Positions 10,196 through 18,127 of a stretch of DNA of 64,000 nt are shown piece by piece (position 1 is the stretch's first letter; each line of letters opens with the position of its first letter). Source of the DNA: Leifsonia virtsii (GTDB lineage: Bacteria > Actinomycetota > Actinomycetes > Actinomycetales > Microbacteriaceae). The notes beneath the pieces were generated by a model that had not been told where the DNA came from, searched no databases, and worked only from the letters and a program-made list of their open reading frames with translations. The stretch lies in assembly GCF_030433675.1 (NCBI RefSeq), contig NZ_JAROCB010000002.1, positions 372,001-436,000 on the forward strand. Reading direction: 5' to 3'. The position numbers were made by a program, and so were the translations under genes.

Positions 10196-10700
10196 CGTCT
10201 GCACTCCCAGGCCGTTGAAGGCCGGTGACATCGTCTCCGAGTTCGACTGCGGCTCCGACGATCTCGACCGGTGGCTCCGGGCATGGGCGAGGCACAACGA
10301 CGCGAACGGGGCATCGCGCACCTACGTCTCGGTCGACCCGGAGTCCGATCGGGTCGCGGGGTTCTATTGCCTCGCCGCCGGCGCCCTCACGCGCAGCGAG
10401 GCGCCGGGCCGGCTCTCGCGCAACATGCCGGATCCGATTCCCGTCGTCCTCCTCGGCCGGCTCGCCGTAGACCACCGTTACGCCGGAAGGGGACTCGGAG
10501 CGTCCCTCTTGCAGCACGCCGTCCTGCAGTCGGCGCGGGTGGGACAGGCGATCGGGATGCGTGCGATCGTCGTGCACGCGAAGGACGACGGCGCCGCACG
10601 GTTCTACGAGCGGTTCGGCTTCGTCCGCTTCCCCGGGAACGAGCGCGTCCTGTACCTGCGGGTCGCGGACGTCGAAGCGACCGCGGCGTCCCTCAGCTGA
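10188..10700 (+). CDS. GNAT acetyltransferase toxin (TacT/AtaT-like)
   Basis: Members of this toxin family use acetyl-CoA to acetylate the amino group of aminoacyl-tRNA and stop translation. The 170-residue protein carries the acetyl-CoA loop RYAGRGLG in LAVDHRYAGRGLGASLLQ and the conserved Tyr in ARFYERFGFVRF. The N-terminus (FDCGSDDLDRWLRAWARHND) is typical of TacT-type toxins paired with DUF1778. The GTG at 10188 lies inside the antitoxin end, giving an 8-base overlap. Its last 8 bases also overlap, in antisense, the end of the hydrolase gene that runs from the right. Confidence 0.87.
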   Translation: MTDVCTPRPLKAGDIVSEFDCGSDDLDRWLRAWARHNDANGASRTYVSVDPESDRVAGFYCLAAGALTRSEAPGRLSRNMPDPIPVVLLGRLAVDHRYAGRGLGASLLQHAVLQSARVGQAIGMRAIVVHAKDDGAARFYERFGFVRFPGNERVLYLRVADVEATAASLS

Positions 10701-11745
10701 TCCAGCCGAGCAGCTCGGCGCGGAACTCGTCCGGCTTCTCGATGTGCGGGGAGTGGCCGCAGTCGTCGAAGACGACCTCGCGGGTCGTGCCGCCGGCCGC
10801 GGCGTAGCGGTCGAGCACGGCGCGGGTCTGCGCGAGCATCGGCTGCGGCGGCGCGACCTCATCGCCCGGCCAGCCCGGGATGACACCGGCGGCGCCCAGC
10901 TGGTTGAGGTCGAAGAAGGAGGCGTCGCCGACGATCGCATCCACCGCCCCGTGGATCCACAGGATGGGCGGCTTCGCGGGCGCGTCGACGATGCCGGTGG
11001 TGTCGAAGTGGGTCGGCGCGAGGGTGTTGAGCACGCCGCGGGTGCCGGGTGCGAATCCGGGCCAGTGCTCGGAGGGTCCCGCGTCGCCGGGGTAGTTGTC
11101 GGGGCCGGTCGCGGTGGACAGCATCGACTCCACCCAGAGGTCCTCGTGCTCGGAGACGAAGCCGGGGGCGACGTACGAGGAGCGGTACACCGCGCGCGGG
11201 GAGGTCGGCGACTCCTCGCCGGTGTCGCCCGCGGCGAGGCGGGCGACGAAGTCGGGGTTCGCGCCCCCTCCGCCCGTGCCGGACGCGTCGGGGTTCAGCA
11301 GCGAACCGTCCGCCGCCGTGCCGCCGAAGCCGTACGGGGAGACGGTGGAGACCAGGGTCAGCGAGGCGACCAGATCGGGCCGGTCGAGCAGCAGTTGCAT
11401 GACCACGCCGCCGCCGAGGCTCCAGCCGACGATGTGGACGGGGCCGAGGCCGAGCTCGTCGGCGACCGCGGCGACGTCGTCCGAGAAGTCGCGCACGCCG
11501 CGGGTGGCATCCACCGGGAGGGTCTCGCTGTGGCCGAAGCCGCGGAGGTCGACCGCGAGCGCCCGCACGCCGGCCGGAAGCGAGAGCATCAGCGGCTGCC
11601 AGAACAGCGATGACGACACGTTGCCGTGCACGAGCAGCACGGTCCGGGTCGGCTCGCCGTCGGCCGGCCGTTCGAGGACGTTGGCGGTGTAGCGGGGAGT
11701 GCGCACGGTGCGGGCGTCGATGCCGGGTAGCAGCGTACCGGTCAT
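10693..11745 (-). CDS. Alpha/beta hydrolase
   Basis: The 350-residue protein has the alpha/beta hydrolase fold. LLVHGNVSSSLFW forms the oxyanion region, the nucleophile elbow is GWSLGGG, an acid is in HGAVDAIVGD and the catalytic His is in DCGHSPHIEKPDE. The last of three genes linked by 4-base overlaps (SDR, hydrolase, hydrolase), its ATG at 11745 overlaps the stop of the preceding hydrolase. A Gly-rich insert (SGTGGGGANPD) lies near residue 180. The substrate is not known; an ester or lactone linked to the hydroxybutyrate-type SDR is plausible. Confidence 0.82.
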   Translation of the reverse strand: MTGTLLPGIDARTVRTPRYTANVLERPADGEPTRTVLLVHGNVSSSLFWQPLMLSLPAGVRALAVDLRGFGHSETLPVDATRGVRDFSDDVAAVADELGLGPVHIVGWSLGGGVVMQLLLDRPDLVASLTLVSTVSPYGFGGTAADGSLLNPDASGTGGGGANPDFVARLAAGDTGEESPTSPRAVYRSSYVAPGFVSEHEDLWVESMLSTATGPDNYPGDAGPSEHWPGFAPGTRGVLNTLAPTHFDTTGIVDAPAKPPILWIHGAVDAIVGDASFFDLNQLGAAGVIPGWPGDEVAPPQPMLAQTRAVLDRYAAAGGTTREVVFDDCGHSPHIEKPDEFRAELLGWIS

Positions 11746-12638
11746 GCTGGTGTCTCCTTCGGGTCGGATGCGGGGGTGCGAAGCGCGGGCAGGATTTGCT
11801 CCACCCCGCGCTCGGTCATCAGGATCGTGTAGTGGTTCACGTCGTCGGTCTCGTGGAAGCCCGTGGCGGGCAGCCGCGTCCGCCACTCGGCGACGACCTC
11901 CGGCGCGTACAGCGGCGGCCCGTCGAGCAGGCCGCGTGGTGCCCGGAAGAACTCGATCGGCAGCCGCAGTGCTTCGAGCGCCTCCGTGTAGCCGTCGTCG
12001 CCGTAGAGCTCCAGCGAGTTGACCGCCACGGCGTCCTCGCTCGCGCTCGACCGCAGCCGTGGCGCCTCGCCGACGAGGTCGTAGGCGACGTACGCCGTGA
12101 ACGCGTCGTTCCACCACGGGCCGATCGCGGGATGCTGCCGCCAGAACTCCTCGTACTCCGCGGGCGACGCGAACGTGCGGCGCAGGCGCGCGAGCGCGGG
12201 ACCGAGCACGGCCTCGGCGACCTGCTCGCGCGGGATGCCGGCCGGCCAGGCGAGGGGGAGCCCGCCGTCGATCAGCACGAGCCGGTCGGTGCGGTCGGGG
12301 TGGCGCTCCGCGAGACGCACCGCCACGAACGCGCCCATCGAGTGCCCGGCGACGGCCGCGCGCTCGACGCCCGCCGCGTCCAGCAGCCGGGCCAGGTCGT
12401 CGGCGTGGTCGTTCAGCGTGTACGGTCCGGGCAGGTCGCCGCTGCGGCCGCGGCCGCGCAGGTCGGGCGCGATCACGCGAGTATCCGGCAGCGCGTCGGC
12501 GACGAGCTGCCAGGCCAGGTGGTTCGCGGTGATGCCGTGGATGGCGAGCAGCGGCATCCCGACGGCGTCCGGATGCCACACTCCAGCCGCCAGGGCGCCG
12601 CCCGGGACCGGCGCCGAGACGCGCGCGGGCGCCGTCAC
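11742..12638 (-). CDS. Alpha/beta hydrolase
   Basis: The 298-residue protein has HGITANHLAW in the oxyanion position, the nucleophile elbow GHSMGAF, and a His near the end in FHETDDVNHYTILM. That last stretch resembles the thioesterase/depolymerase-like VNHYT motif. Its GTG start overlaps the SDR stop and its stop overlaps the next start, each by 4 bases, so three proteins are translated in a fixed chain. The context suggests degradation of an ester that releases a 3-hydroxy acid; the substrate is unknown. Confidence 0.82.
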   Translation of the reverse strand: MTAPARVSAPVPGGALAAGVWHPDAVGMPLLAIHGITANHLAWQLVADALPDTRVIAPDLRGRGRSGDLPGPYTLNDHADDLARLLDAAGVERAAVAGHSMGAFVAVRLAERHPDRTDRLVLIDGGLPLAWPAGIPREQVAEAVLGPALARLRRTFASPAEYEEFWRQHPAIGPWWNDAFTAYVAYDLVGEAPRLRSSASEDAVAVNSLELYGDDGYTEALEALRLPIEFFRAPRGLLDGPPLYAPEVVAEWRTRLPATGFHETDDVNHYTILMTERGVEQILPALRTPASDPKETPA

Positions 12639-13381
12639 CGGGCGCTCCAGCCGCCGTCCATCGTGTAGCTCGCTCCGGTGACCATCCCGGAGTCGCCGCC
12701 CGCCAGCCACAGCGCGAGGCTCGCGACCTCCGTGGGTTCCACCAGGCGCTTGATCGCCGCCTCGGTGAGCATCACCTTCTCGACCACCTCGTCCTCGGGG
12801 ATGCCGTGCAGCCGCGCCTGGTCGGCGATCTGCTTCTCCACCAGCGGCGTGCGCACGTAGCCCGGGTTGATGCAGTTGGAGGTGACGCCGTGCGGGCCGC
12901 CCTCCAGCGCGGTCGTCTTCGACAGCCCCTCCAGTGCGTGCTTCGCGGTCACGTACGCGGACTTGAACTCGGAGGCCCGCAGCCCGTGGACGCTGGAGAT
13001 GTTGACGACGCGCCCGAACCCGCGGTCGTACATGCCGGGAAGCGCGGCGCGGATGAGCAGGAACGGCGCCTCCACCATGATCCGCAGCATCAGCGCGAAG
13101 GTCTCCGGCTCGAACTCGGGGATCGGCCGCACGTGCTGGATGCCCGCGTTGTTGACCAGGATGTCGGTCTCGACCGATGCCTCGGCGAGCTCGCGCGTCT
13201 TCGAGAGGTCGACCTCCCACGCCTCGCCGCCGATCCGCTCGGCCACCGCGCGGGCGGCCTCGCCGTCGAGGTCGGCGATCGTGACGCGGGCTCCCGCGGC
13301 GGCGAACGCCTCGGCGCACGCGAGCCCGATGCCGCTCGCTCCGCCGGTGACCAGCGCGCGCCTCCCGGTGAGATCGGTCAT
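12635..13381 (-). CDS. 3-hydroxybutyrate dehydrogenase-like SDR
   Basis: The 248-residue short-chain dehydrogenase has the NAD site TGGASGIG (13-20), NNAG, the catalytic Ser in NISSVHGL and the pair YxxxK in SAYVTAKHAL. Residues LEGLSKTTALEGGPHGVTSNCINPGYVRTPLVEKQI match the D-beta-hydroxybutyrate dehydrogenase subgroup closely. It would oxidise (R)-3-hydroxybutyrate to acetoacetate with NAD+. It is the first gene of a coupled operon with two hydrolases; AAGGAG precedes the ATG at 13381. A role in use of hydroxybutyrate esters is an inference. Confidence 0.85.
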   Translation of the reverse strand: MTDLTGRRALVTGGASGIGLACAEAFAAAGARVTIADLDGEAARAVAERIGGEAWEVDLSKTRELAEASVETDILVNNAGIQHVRPIPEFEPETFALMLRIMVEAPFLLIRAALPGMYDRGFGRVVNISSVHGLRASEFKSAYVTAKHALEGLSKTTALEGGPHGVTSNCINPGYVRTPLVEKQIADQARLHGIPEDEVVEKVMLTEAAIKRLVEPTEVASLALWLAGGDSGMVTGASYTMDGGWSAR

Positions 13382-13471
13382 CCTCGACACTCCTTCCGGC
13401 CGGCCCCGCGCCGACGCGGATGCCCACGCCGCGACTCTAACCCCGCGCGCGCCCCGCATGCCAGCCTCGGA

Positions 13472-13526
13472 GATTCGTGCCGAATCCTCGTTATAGCGCG
13501 GCGAATACGCACATTCGGCACGAATC
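13472..13526. repeat. Nested-palindrome hairpin at the 3' end of the Gfo/Idh gene
   Basis: Perfect 14-base arms GATTCGTGCCGAAT (13472-13485) and ATTCGGCACGAATC (13513-13526) flank 27 bases. Each arm is itself a palindrome (ATTCG-3-CGAAT). It begins 6 bases after the Gfo/Idh stop. A terminator role is likely. Confidence 0.75.
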
Positions 13527-13532
13527 GGGAGG

Positions 13533-14510
13533 TCAGTAGGTGAGGCCGATGCGCTCCCGGATGGTGTCGAGCGTTCCCATGATGGCGACCGACTGCGACA
13601 GCGGCAGGCGGGAGTCCTCCCCGCCGCCCGCGGCGATGAGCCGCTCGATCGCGCGCGCCTGGTACTGCATCCCGCGCCCGTCGATGCGCGACTCGTACGT
13701 CTCGATGACGCGGCCGTCCGGTGCGACGACGCGGAAGCTCGTCGGGGCGTAGAAGGTGGCGTCGAGCTCGACGCGGGCGTCGGTGCCGACGATCGTCGCG
13801 CTGTTGTCGCCGGCGGCGTCGAGCTCCGTGGTCAGCGCGGCCTGGGCTCCGGAGGGGTAGCCGAGCAGGATCGACGTCTGCCGGTCCACGCCGGTGTCGG
13901 TGGGCGCCGAGAGGGCGAGCACCTTCTCCGGCGCCCCGAGCACGTCCCAGGCGAAGGAGACGGGATAGATCCCCAGGTCGAGCAGGGCGCCGCCGCCGAG
14001 CGCAGGGTTCAGCATGCGGGCCGCTGGGTCCGGGTTCGTCCGCTGATTGTGGTGGGCGACGACCGAGCGCACCTCGCCGAGGCTCCCGTCGCTGAGGATC
14101 TCCTGCAGCCGCTCCATGTGCGGCAGCCACCGCGTCCACATCGCCTCCAGGGCGACGAGCTCTGCGGCGTTCGCGGCGTCGGCGATCTGCTGCGCCTCCC
14201 GCTCGTTCATCGTGAACGGCTTCTCGACCAGCACGTGCTTGCCCGCTGCCAGCGCCAGCAGCGCGTTCGGCGCATGCTGCGGGTGCGGCGTCGCGATGTA
14301 GACGACGTCGACATCGGGGTCGGCGACCAGCTCTTCGTAGCTGCCGTGCGAGCGCGGGATGGCGTGCTCGGCCGCGAACCGCGCCGCGGACTCGGAGGTG
14401 CGGGAGCCGACGGCGGCGACGGTGTGGCCGTCGAGCTGCAGGTCGCGGGTCATGGCGGCGGCGATGCCGCCCGTGCCGAGGATGCCCCAAGCGGGCGAGG
14501 AGGTCGTCAT
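13533..14510 (-). CDS. Gfo/Idh/MocA family oxidoreductase
   Basis: The 325-residue protein has an N-terminal NAD(P)-binding Rossmann fold (WGILGTGGIAAAMTRDL), the family motif LVEKPFTMN near residue 95, and the C-terminal sheet domain with LDLGIYPVSFAWDVLG. This is the pattern of trans-1,2-dihydrobenzene-1,2-diol dehydrogenase-like members that act on sugars or cyclic diols. The ATG at 14510 is chosen because TACGAT lies 6 bases upstream, suggesting a leaderless message. It is monocistronic, flanked on both sides by hairpin elements. The substrate is unknown. Confidence 0.87.
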   Translation of the reverse strand: MTTSSPAWGILGTGGIAAAMTRDLQLDGHTVAAVGSRTSESAARFAAEHAIPRSHGSYEELVADPDVDVVYIATPHPQHAPNALLALAAGKHVLVEKPFTMNEREAQQIADAANAAELVALEAMWTRWLPHMERLQEILSDGSLGEVRSVVAHHNQRTNPDPAARMLNPALGGGALLDLGIYPVSFAWDVLGAPEKVLALSAPTDTGVDRQTSILLGYPSGAQAALTTELDAAGDNSATIVGTDARVELDATFYAPTSFRVVAPDGRVIETYESRIDGRGMQYQARAIERLIAAGGGEDSRLPLSQSVAIMGTLDTIRERIGLTY

Positions 14511-14516
14511 GCGGTC

Positions 14517-14522
14517 ATCGTA
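14517..14522 (-). promoter_or_regulatory. -10 element for leaderless Gfo/Idh gene
   Basis: On the minus strand TACGAT ends 6 bases before the ATG at 14510. Confidence 0.5.
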
Positions 14523-14593
14523 CCGACGCGCCGGAGGCGGTCCGCCGACCGCCGACCCGCCCGCGCAACCTCCTCCCTTTTCGTTCGAGTGAA

Positions 14594-14680
14594 GAACGGA
14601 GGAGATCCGGCGCCGGAGGCACCGCCGGAACAAGAAACGGAGGAGATCCGATGGCTAGGGGGGCGAATCTCCTCCGTTTC
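14594..14680. repeat. GGAGGAGATC repeat cluster with hairpin, 3' of the ABC ATPase operon
   Basis: GAACGGAGGAGATCCGG (14594-14610) recurs as GAAACGGAGGAGAT (14634-14647), and its complement ATCTCCTCCGTTTC lies at 14667-14680, giving a perfect 14-base-arm hairpin with a 19-base loop. The cluster sits 20 bases after the ATPase stop. The same motif appears at 24795-24896. Confidence 0.75.
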
Positions 14681-14699
14681 GATCGAGGCCACGCCGCAA

Positions 14700-15761
14700 T
14701 CAGCCGATCGGGAGGCCGACGGCCTCCTCCGCGTGGTGGCACGACACGTCGCGCAGGGGGATGCCCGGTGCGTCGAAGGGACGCAGCGGCGGGACGACCG
14801 TACGGCACTCCTCCGTCGCCATCCAGCAGCGCGGGTTGAACCGGCAGCCCGACGGCGGGTCGACCGGCGACGGCGGCTCCCCGGCGAGGATGCGCCGCTG
14901 CGCCAGCCGTCCGCGGCCCTCGCGCGTCGCGGTCGGCGTCGCCGAGAGCAGCGCCTGCGTGTACGGGTGCGACGGGCTCTCGTACAGCACGTCCGTGTCG
15001 CCGAGCTCCGCGATCCTGCCCAGGTACATGACGGCGACCCGGTCGGCGATGTGGCGCACCACCGACAGGTCGTGGGCGATGAACACGATCGAGACCCCGA
15101 GCCGACGGCGGATGTCGCCGAGCAGGTTGATGACCTGCGCCTGCACCGAAACATCCAGGGCCGACACCGGCTCGTCGCAGACGAGCACGTCCGGGTCGAG
15201 CGCGAGCGCCCGGGCGATGCCGATGCGCTGACGCTGACCGCCGGAGAACTGGTGCGGGAACCGGGTCAGCATGTCCTCGCCGAGGCCGACCAGCTCCAGC
15301 AGCTCGACCGCGCGGGCGCGCCGGGCGGCACGGTTCATCGCCCGGGCGGCCGCGATCGGCTCGGTGACGATGTCGAGCACGGTCATGCGCGGGTCGAGGG
15401 AGGCGTACGGATCCTGGAAGATCATCTGCACGCCCTCCCGCAACCGCTTCCTGTCGCGCGCGCGTCCGCGGCTCACGTCGGTGCCGCGGTAGGAGAGGGT
15501 GCCGTCGTCCGGGCGCTCGAGTCCCACGAGCATCCGCGCGAGGGTCGACTTGCCGCAGCCGGACTCGCCGACGATGCCGAGGATCTCCCCGGCGTGCAGG
15601 TCGAGCGAGATGCCGTCGACGGCCGAGACCTTCGCCGAGCGCAGGGCGGACCCGGTCGAGAACCGGCGCGCGAGGTTGCGCGCACTGAGGACGACCTCGG
15701 CGGCCGGAGCCTCGGCGGACAGGGTGTCAGACCCGGACAGGGTTTCAGGGGACGAGTTCAC
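14700..15761 (-). CDS. Oligopeptide ABC transporter ATP-binding protein (OppF/DppF type)
   Basis: The 353-residue ATPase energises peptide import. Walker A is GESGCGKST, the signature is [10 protein letters not shown], and Walker B is [12 protein letters not shown] followed by the H-loop AHDLS. The C-terminal oligopeptide-transporter extension ([18 protein letters not shown], with its cysteines) is present and may bind an iron-sulfur cluster as in other Opp ATPases. The start is GTG at 15761, overlapping the upstream ATPase gene by 17 bases. The pair is divergent from the binding-protein and permease genes and probably serves that same transporter. Confidence 0.9.
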   Translation of the reverse strand: MNSSPETLSGSDTLSAEAPAAEVVLSARNLARRFSTGSALRSAKVSAVDGISLDLHAGEILGIVGESGCGKSTLARMLVGLERPDDGTLSYRGTDVSRGRARDRKRLREGVQMIFQDPYASLDPRMTVLDIVTEPIAAARAMNRAARRARAVELLELVGLGEDMLTRFPHQFSGGQRQRIGIARALALDPDVLVCDEPVSALDVSVQAQVINLLGDIRRRLGVSIVFIAHDLSVVRHIADRVAVMYLGRIAELGDTDVLYESPSHPYTQALLSATPTATREGRGRLAQRRILAGEPPSPVDPPSGCRFNPRCWMATEECRTVVPPLRPFDAPGIPLRDVSCHHAEEAVGLPIG

Positions 15762-16752
15762 CGATGAGCTCCTCGGATCGGATGCAGGCGGCCCGCCGAC
15801 CGGGGGCCACCTCCTCGAGCGGGGGACGGACGCTGCGGCAGGCCTCGACGGCCAGGTGGCAGCGCGGGTGGAACGAGCAGCCGGAGGGCACCCGGGCCGG
15901 ACTCGGCGGCGAACCCGGGATGGTGAGCAGGTCGGACCCGCGCTGCGCCGCCTGCGGCACCGACCGCAGCAGGGCTTCCGTGTACGGGTGCGCCGGCCGG
16001 GCGAAGACGGTGTCCGCGTCGCCGGACTCGACGATCCGCCCGGCGTACATGACGGCCACCCGGTCGGCCACCTCCATCACGACGCCGAGGTCGTGCGTGA
16101 TCAGCAGCACGCCCATCCCGAGCCGGTCGCGCAGCGAACCCAGCAGGTCGAGGATCTGCGCCTGCACGGTCACGTCGAGCGCGGTCGTCGGCTCGTCGGC
16201 GATGAGCAGCTCCGGCTCCAGGGCGATGGCCATGGCGATCAGGATGCGCTGCCGCATCCCGCCGGAGAACTGGTGCGGGTAGTCGTCGACCCGGCGCTCC
16301 GGGGCCGGGATGCCGACCAGCGCGAGCAGCTCGGTCGCCCGGGCCTTCGCCTCCTTGCGGGAGGCGCCGCGGTGCACCCGGAACAGCTCGCCGATCTGGT
16401 CGCCGATCGACATGACGGGGTTGAGAGCCGAGAGGGCGTCCTGCAGCACGAGGGCGATGCGCTCGCCGCGGAGGCGGCGGCGGGCCTCCTCGCCGAGGCC
16501 GAGCAGGTCGATGTCGCCGAGCCGGAGCACGTCGGCCGTGACGCGGGTGTCCTCCTCGCCGAGGCCCATGATCGCCCGGGCGGTCACCGACTTGCCCGAG
16601 CCGGACTCCCCGAGCAGCGCGACGAACTCGCCGCGTCCCACGCGGAGGTCCACCTCCCGTACGGCGGGGATGTCGGGGCCCGCGCCCGTGAAGGAGACCG
16701 AGAGGTTGCGTACCTGCAGCACGTCCGTGCTGTGCGCATTCACTGTGTCCAC
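15745..16752 (-). CDS. Oligopeptide ABC transporter ATP-binding protein (OppD/DppD type)
   Basis: The 335-residue ATPase has Walker A GESGSGKS, signature FSGGMRQRI, Walker [13 protein letters not shown] and H-loop THDLG. The C-terminal [16 protein letters not shown] cysteine motif is present. It is the first gene of the two-ATPase operon and pairs with the OppF-like partner as a heterodimer. Its ATG at 16752 is divergent from the dipeptidase/binding-protein/permease operon across 166 bases containing an inverted repeat. Splitting one transporter between divergent operons suggests a shared regulator in that region. Confidence 0.9.
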   Translation of the reverse strand: MDTVNAHSTDVLQVRNLSVSFTGAGPDIPAVREVDLRVGRGEFVALLGESGSGKSVTARAIMGLGEEDTRVTADVLRLGDIDLLGLGEEARRRLRGERIALVLQDALSALNPVMSIGDQIGELFRVHRGASRKEAKARATELLALVGIPAPERRVDDYPHQFSGGMRQRILIAMAIALEPELLIADEPTTALDVTVQAQILDLLGSLRDRLGMGVLLITHDLGVVMEVADRVAVMYAGRIVESGDADTVFARPAHPYTEALLRSVPQAAQRGSDLLTIPGSPPSPARVPSGCSFHPRCHLAVEACRSVRPPLEEVAPGRRAACIRSEELIGELVP

Positions 16753-16784
16753 GTCGACATCCTCGCATGTGAGTCGTTTCCGGA

Positions 16785-16804
16785 ATGTTTCAATCAGGAA
16801 ACAT
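16785..16804. promoter_or_regulatory. Inverted repeat in the divergent peptide-uptake promoter region
   Basis: ATGTTTC (16785-16791) and GAAACAT (16798-16804) are perfect 7-base arms with a 6-base spacer, between the divergent ATPase and dipeptidase operons. The locus-encoded Lrp-type regulator is a candidate binder. A TTGACA at 16829-16834 could be the -35 box of the rightward operon; its -10 is poorly defined. Confidence 0.55.
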
Positions 16805-16918
16805 CCGTGCCGAATTTCTTAATCAATGTTGACACAGCCGCCGGATATCCGCGAGATTGGCTCCTGTTGCGCCTGATTGCGCAGCACCCCCACCCCTCAC
16901 CAGGACGAAGGAGACAGC

Positions 16919-18127
16919 GTGCTCGACCCAGCACCGCGCTACACCGGCTACACGGCCTACGACTACCTGGAACCCGGCAAGGACTACCGCGAGTTCCGCT
17001 ACGCGAAGCAGATCGGCCGGGTGCCCGAGTACGCCGGCCTCGACCTCAGCGACGCCCAGAAGGAGCGGACGACGACGCTGCTCTCCGAGTCGACGGTCAT
17101 CTCGCTGCACGACCACGTGCAGGTCTTCCCGGAGGACATGACCCAGCTCCGCGACCACATCCGGCAGGGCCGCGAACCAACCGGCTACCAGGGGCTGTCC
17201 CGCTCCGGCATCACCGCCGTGTTCGACAACGGGATGGACGGCACCTGCTGCATCTCCAGCGACGCCGGCTGGAAGTACCAGGACGTTCTCTTCGACCTCG
17301 GCGTCCGGATGGCCGACCTCGCCCACCAGGACTTCGTCATCAAGGGCGAGACGATCAAGGACATCGAGTACGCCGCCGAGACCGGCCGCATCGCGCACAT
17401 CTTCGCGCTCGAGGCCGCGACGCCGATCGAGAACGAGGTCGACCGGCTCGACGTGCTGTACGGGTTCGGCGTGCGCCAGATGGGCATCGCGTACTCCGAG
17501 GCCAACTACCTCGGCTCCGGGCTCAAGGAGCGCGGCGACGGCGGGCTCACCTACTTCGGCGAGCGGGCGATCGAGCGGATGAACAAGCTCGGCATCGCCA
17601 TCGACGTCTCGCACTCGGGCGACCGGACAGCGGTCGACGCGATCAAGGCCTCCACCATGCCGGTGTTCATCACGCACGCAGGCGCCCGCGGCCTCTGGCC
17701 GACGAACCGCATGAAGACCGACGAGACGATCATCGAGTGCGCGAAGCGCGGCGGCGTCATCGGCATCGAGGCGGCCCCGCACACCACGCTGTCGCCGCAG
17801 CACCCGCGGCACTCGCTGGAGTCGGTCATGGACCACTTCCAGTACTGCGTCGACCTGGTGGGCCTGGAGCACGTCAGCTTCGGCCCGGACACGCTGTTCG
17901 GCGACCACGTCGGACTGCACGACGCGTTCTCGTCCAACCTCTCCATCGGGCAGGCGCACGGGCACGTCGACTACGAGAAGGTCGAGTACGTCGACGGTCT
18001 CGAGAACCCGGCCGAGGAGTTCTACAACATCATCGGCTGGCTGGTGAAGCACGACTACTCCGACGACGAGATCCGCGCCGTCGTGGGTGGCAACACTCTT
18101 CGGGTCCTGAAGGAGGTGTGGGTCTGA
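16919..18127 (+). CDS. Membrane dipeptidase (M19) family protein
   Basis: The 402-residue protein belongs to the M19 metallopeptidases, which cleave dipeptides and dehydrodipeptides with a two-zinc centre. Candidate ligands are HDH (SLHDHVQVF), the Glu in IFALEAATP, the His in IDVSHSGDRT and the His in VFITHAGARGLWPTNRM; the terminal FGPDTLFGDH carries the late Asp. Several motifs differ from the classic renal dipeptidase forms, so the substrate may be unusual. The GTG at 16919 follows AAGGAG. No signal peptide is seen, so it acts inside the cell on imported peptides. It heads a seven-gene operon. Confidence 0.85.
   Translation: MLDPAPRYTGYTAYDYLEPGKDYREFRYAKQIGRVPEYAGLDLSDAQKERTTTLLSESTVISLHDHVQVFPEDMTQLRDHIRQGREPTGYQGLSRSGITAVFDNGMDGTCCISSDAGWKYQDVLFDLGVRMADLAHQDFVIKGETIKDIEYAAETGRIAHIFALEAATPIENEVDRLDVLYGFGVRQMGIAYSEANYLGSGLKERGDGGLTYFGERAIERMNKLGIAIDVSHSGDRTAVDAIKASTMPVFITHAGARGLWPTNRMKTDETIIECAKRGGVIGIEAAPHTTLSPQHPRHSLESVMDHFQYCVDLVGLEHVSFGPDTLFGDHVGLHDAFSSNLSIGQAHGHVDYEKVEYVDGLENPAEEFYNIIGWLVKHDYSDDEIRAVVGGNTLRVLKEVWV

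Noticed and set aside
16807-16818. Similarity of GTGCCGAAT at 16808 to the hairpin arm at 13472
   Set aside because: Only nine bases and no partner arm nearby; likely chance.
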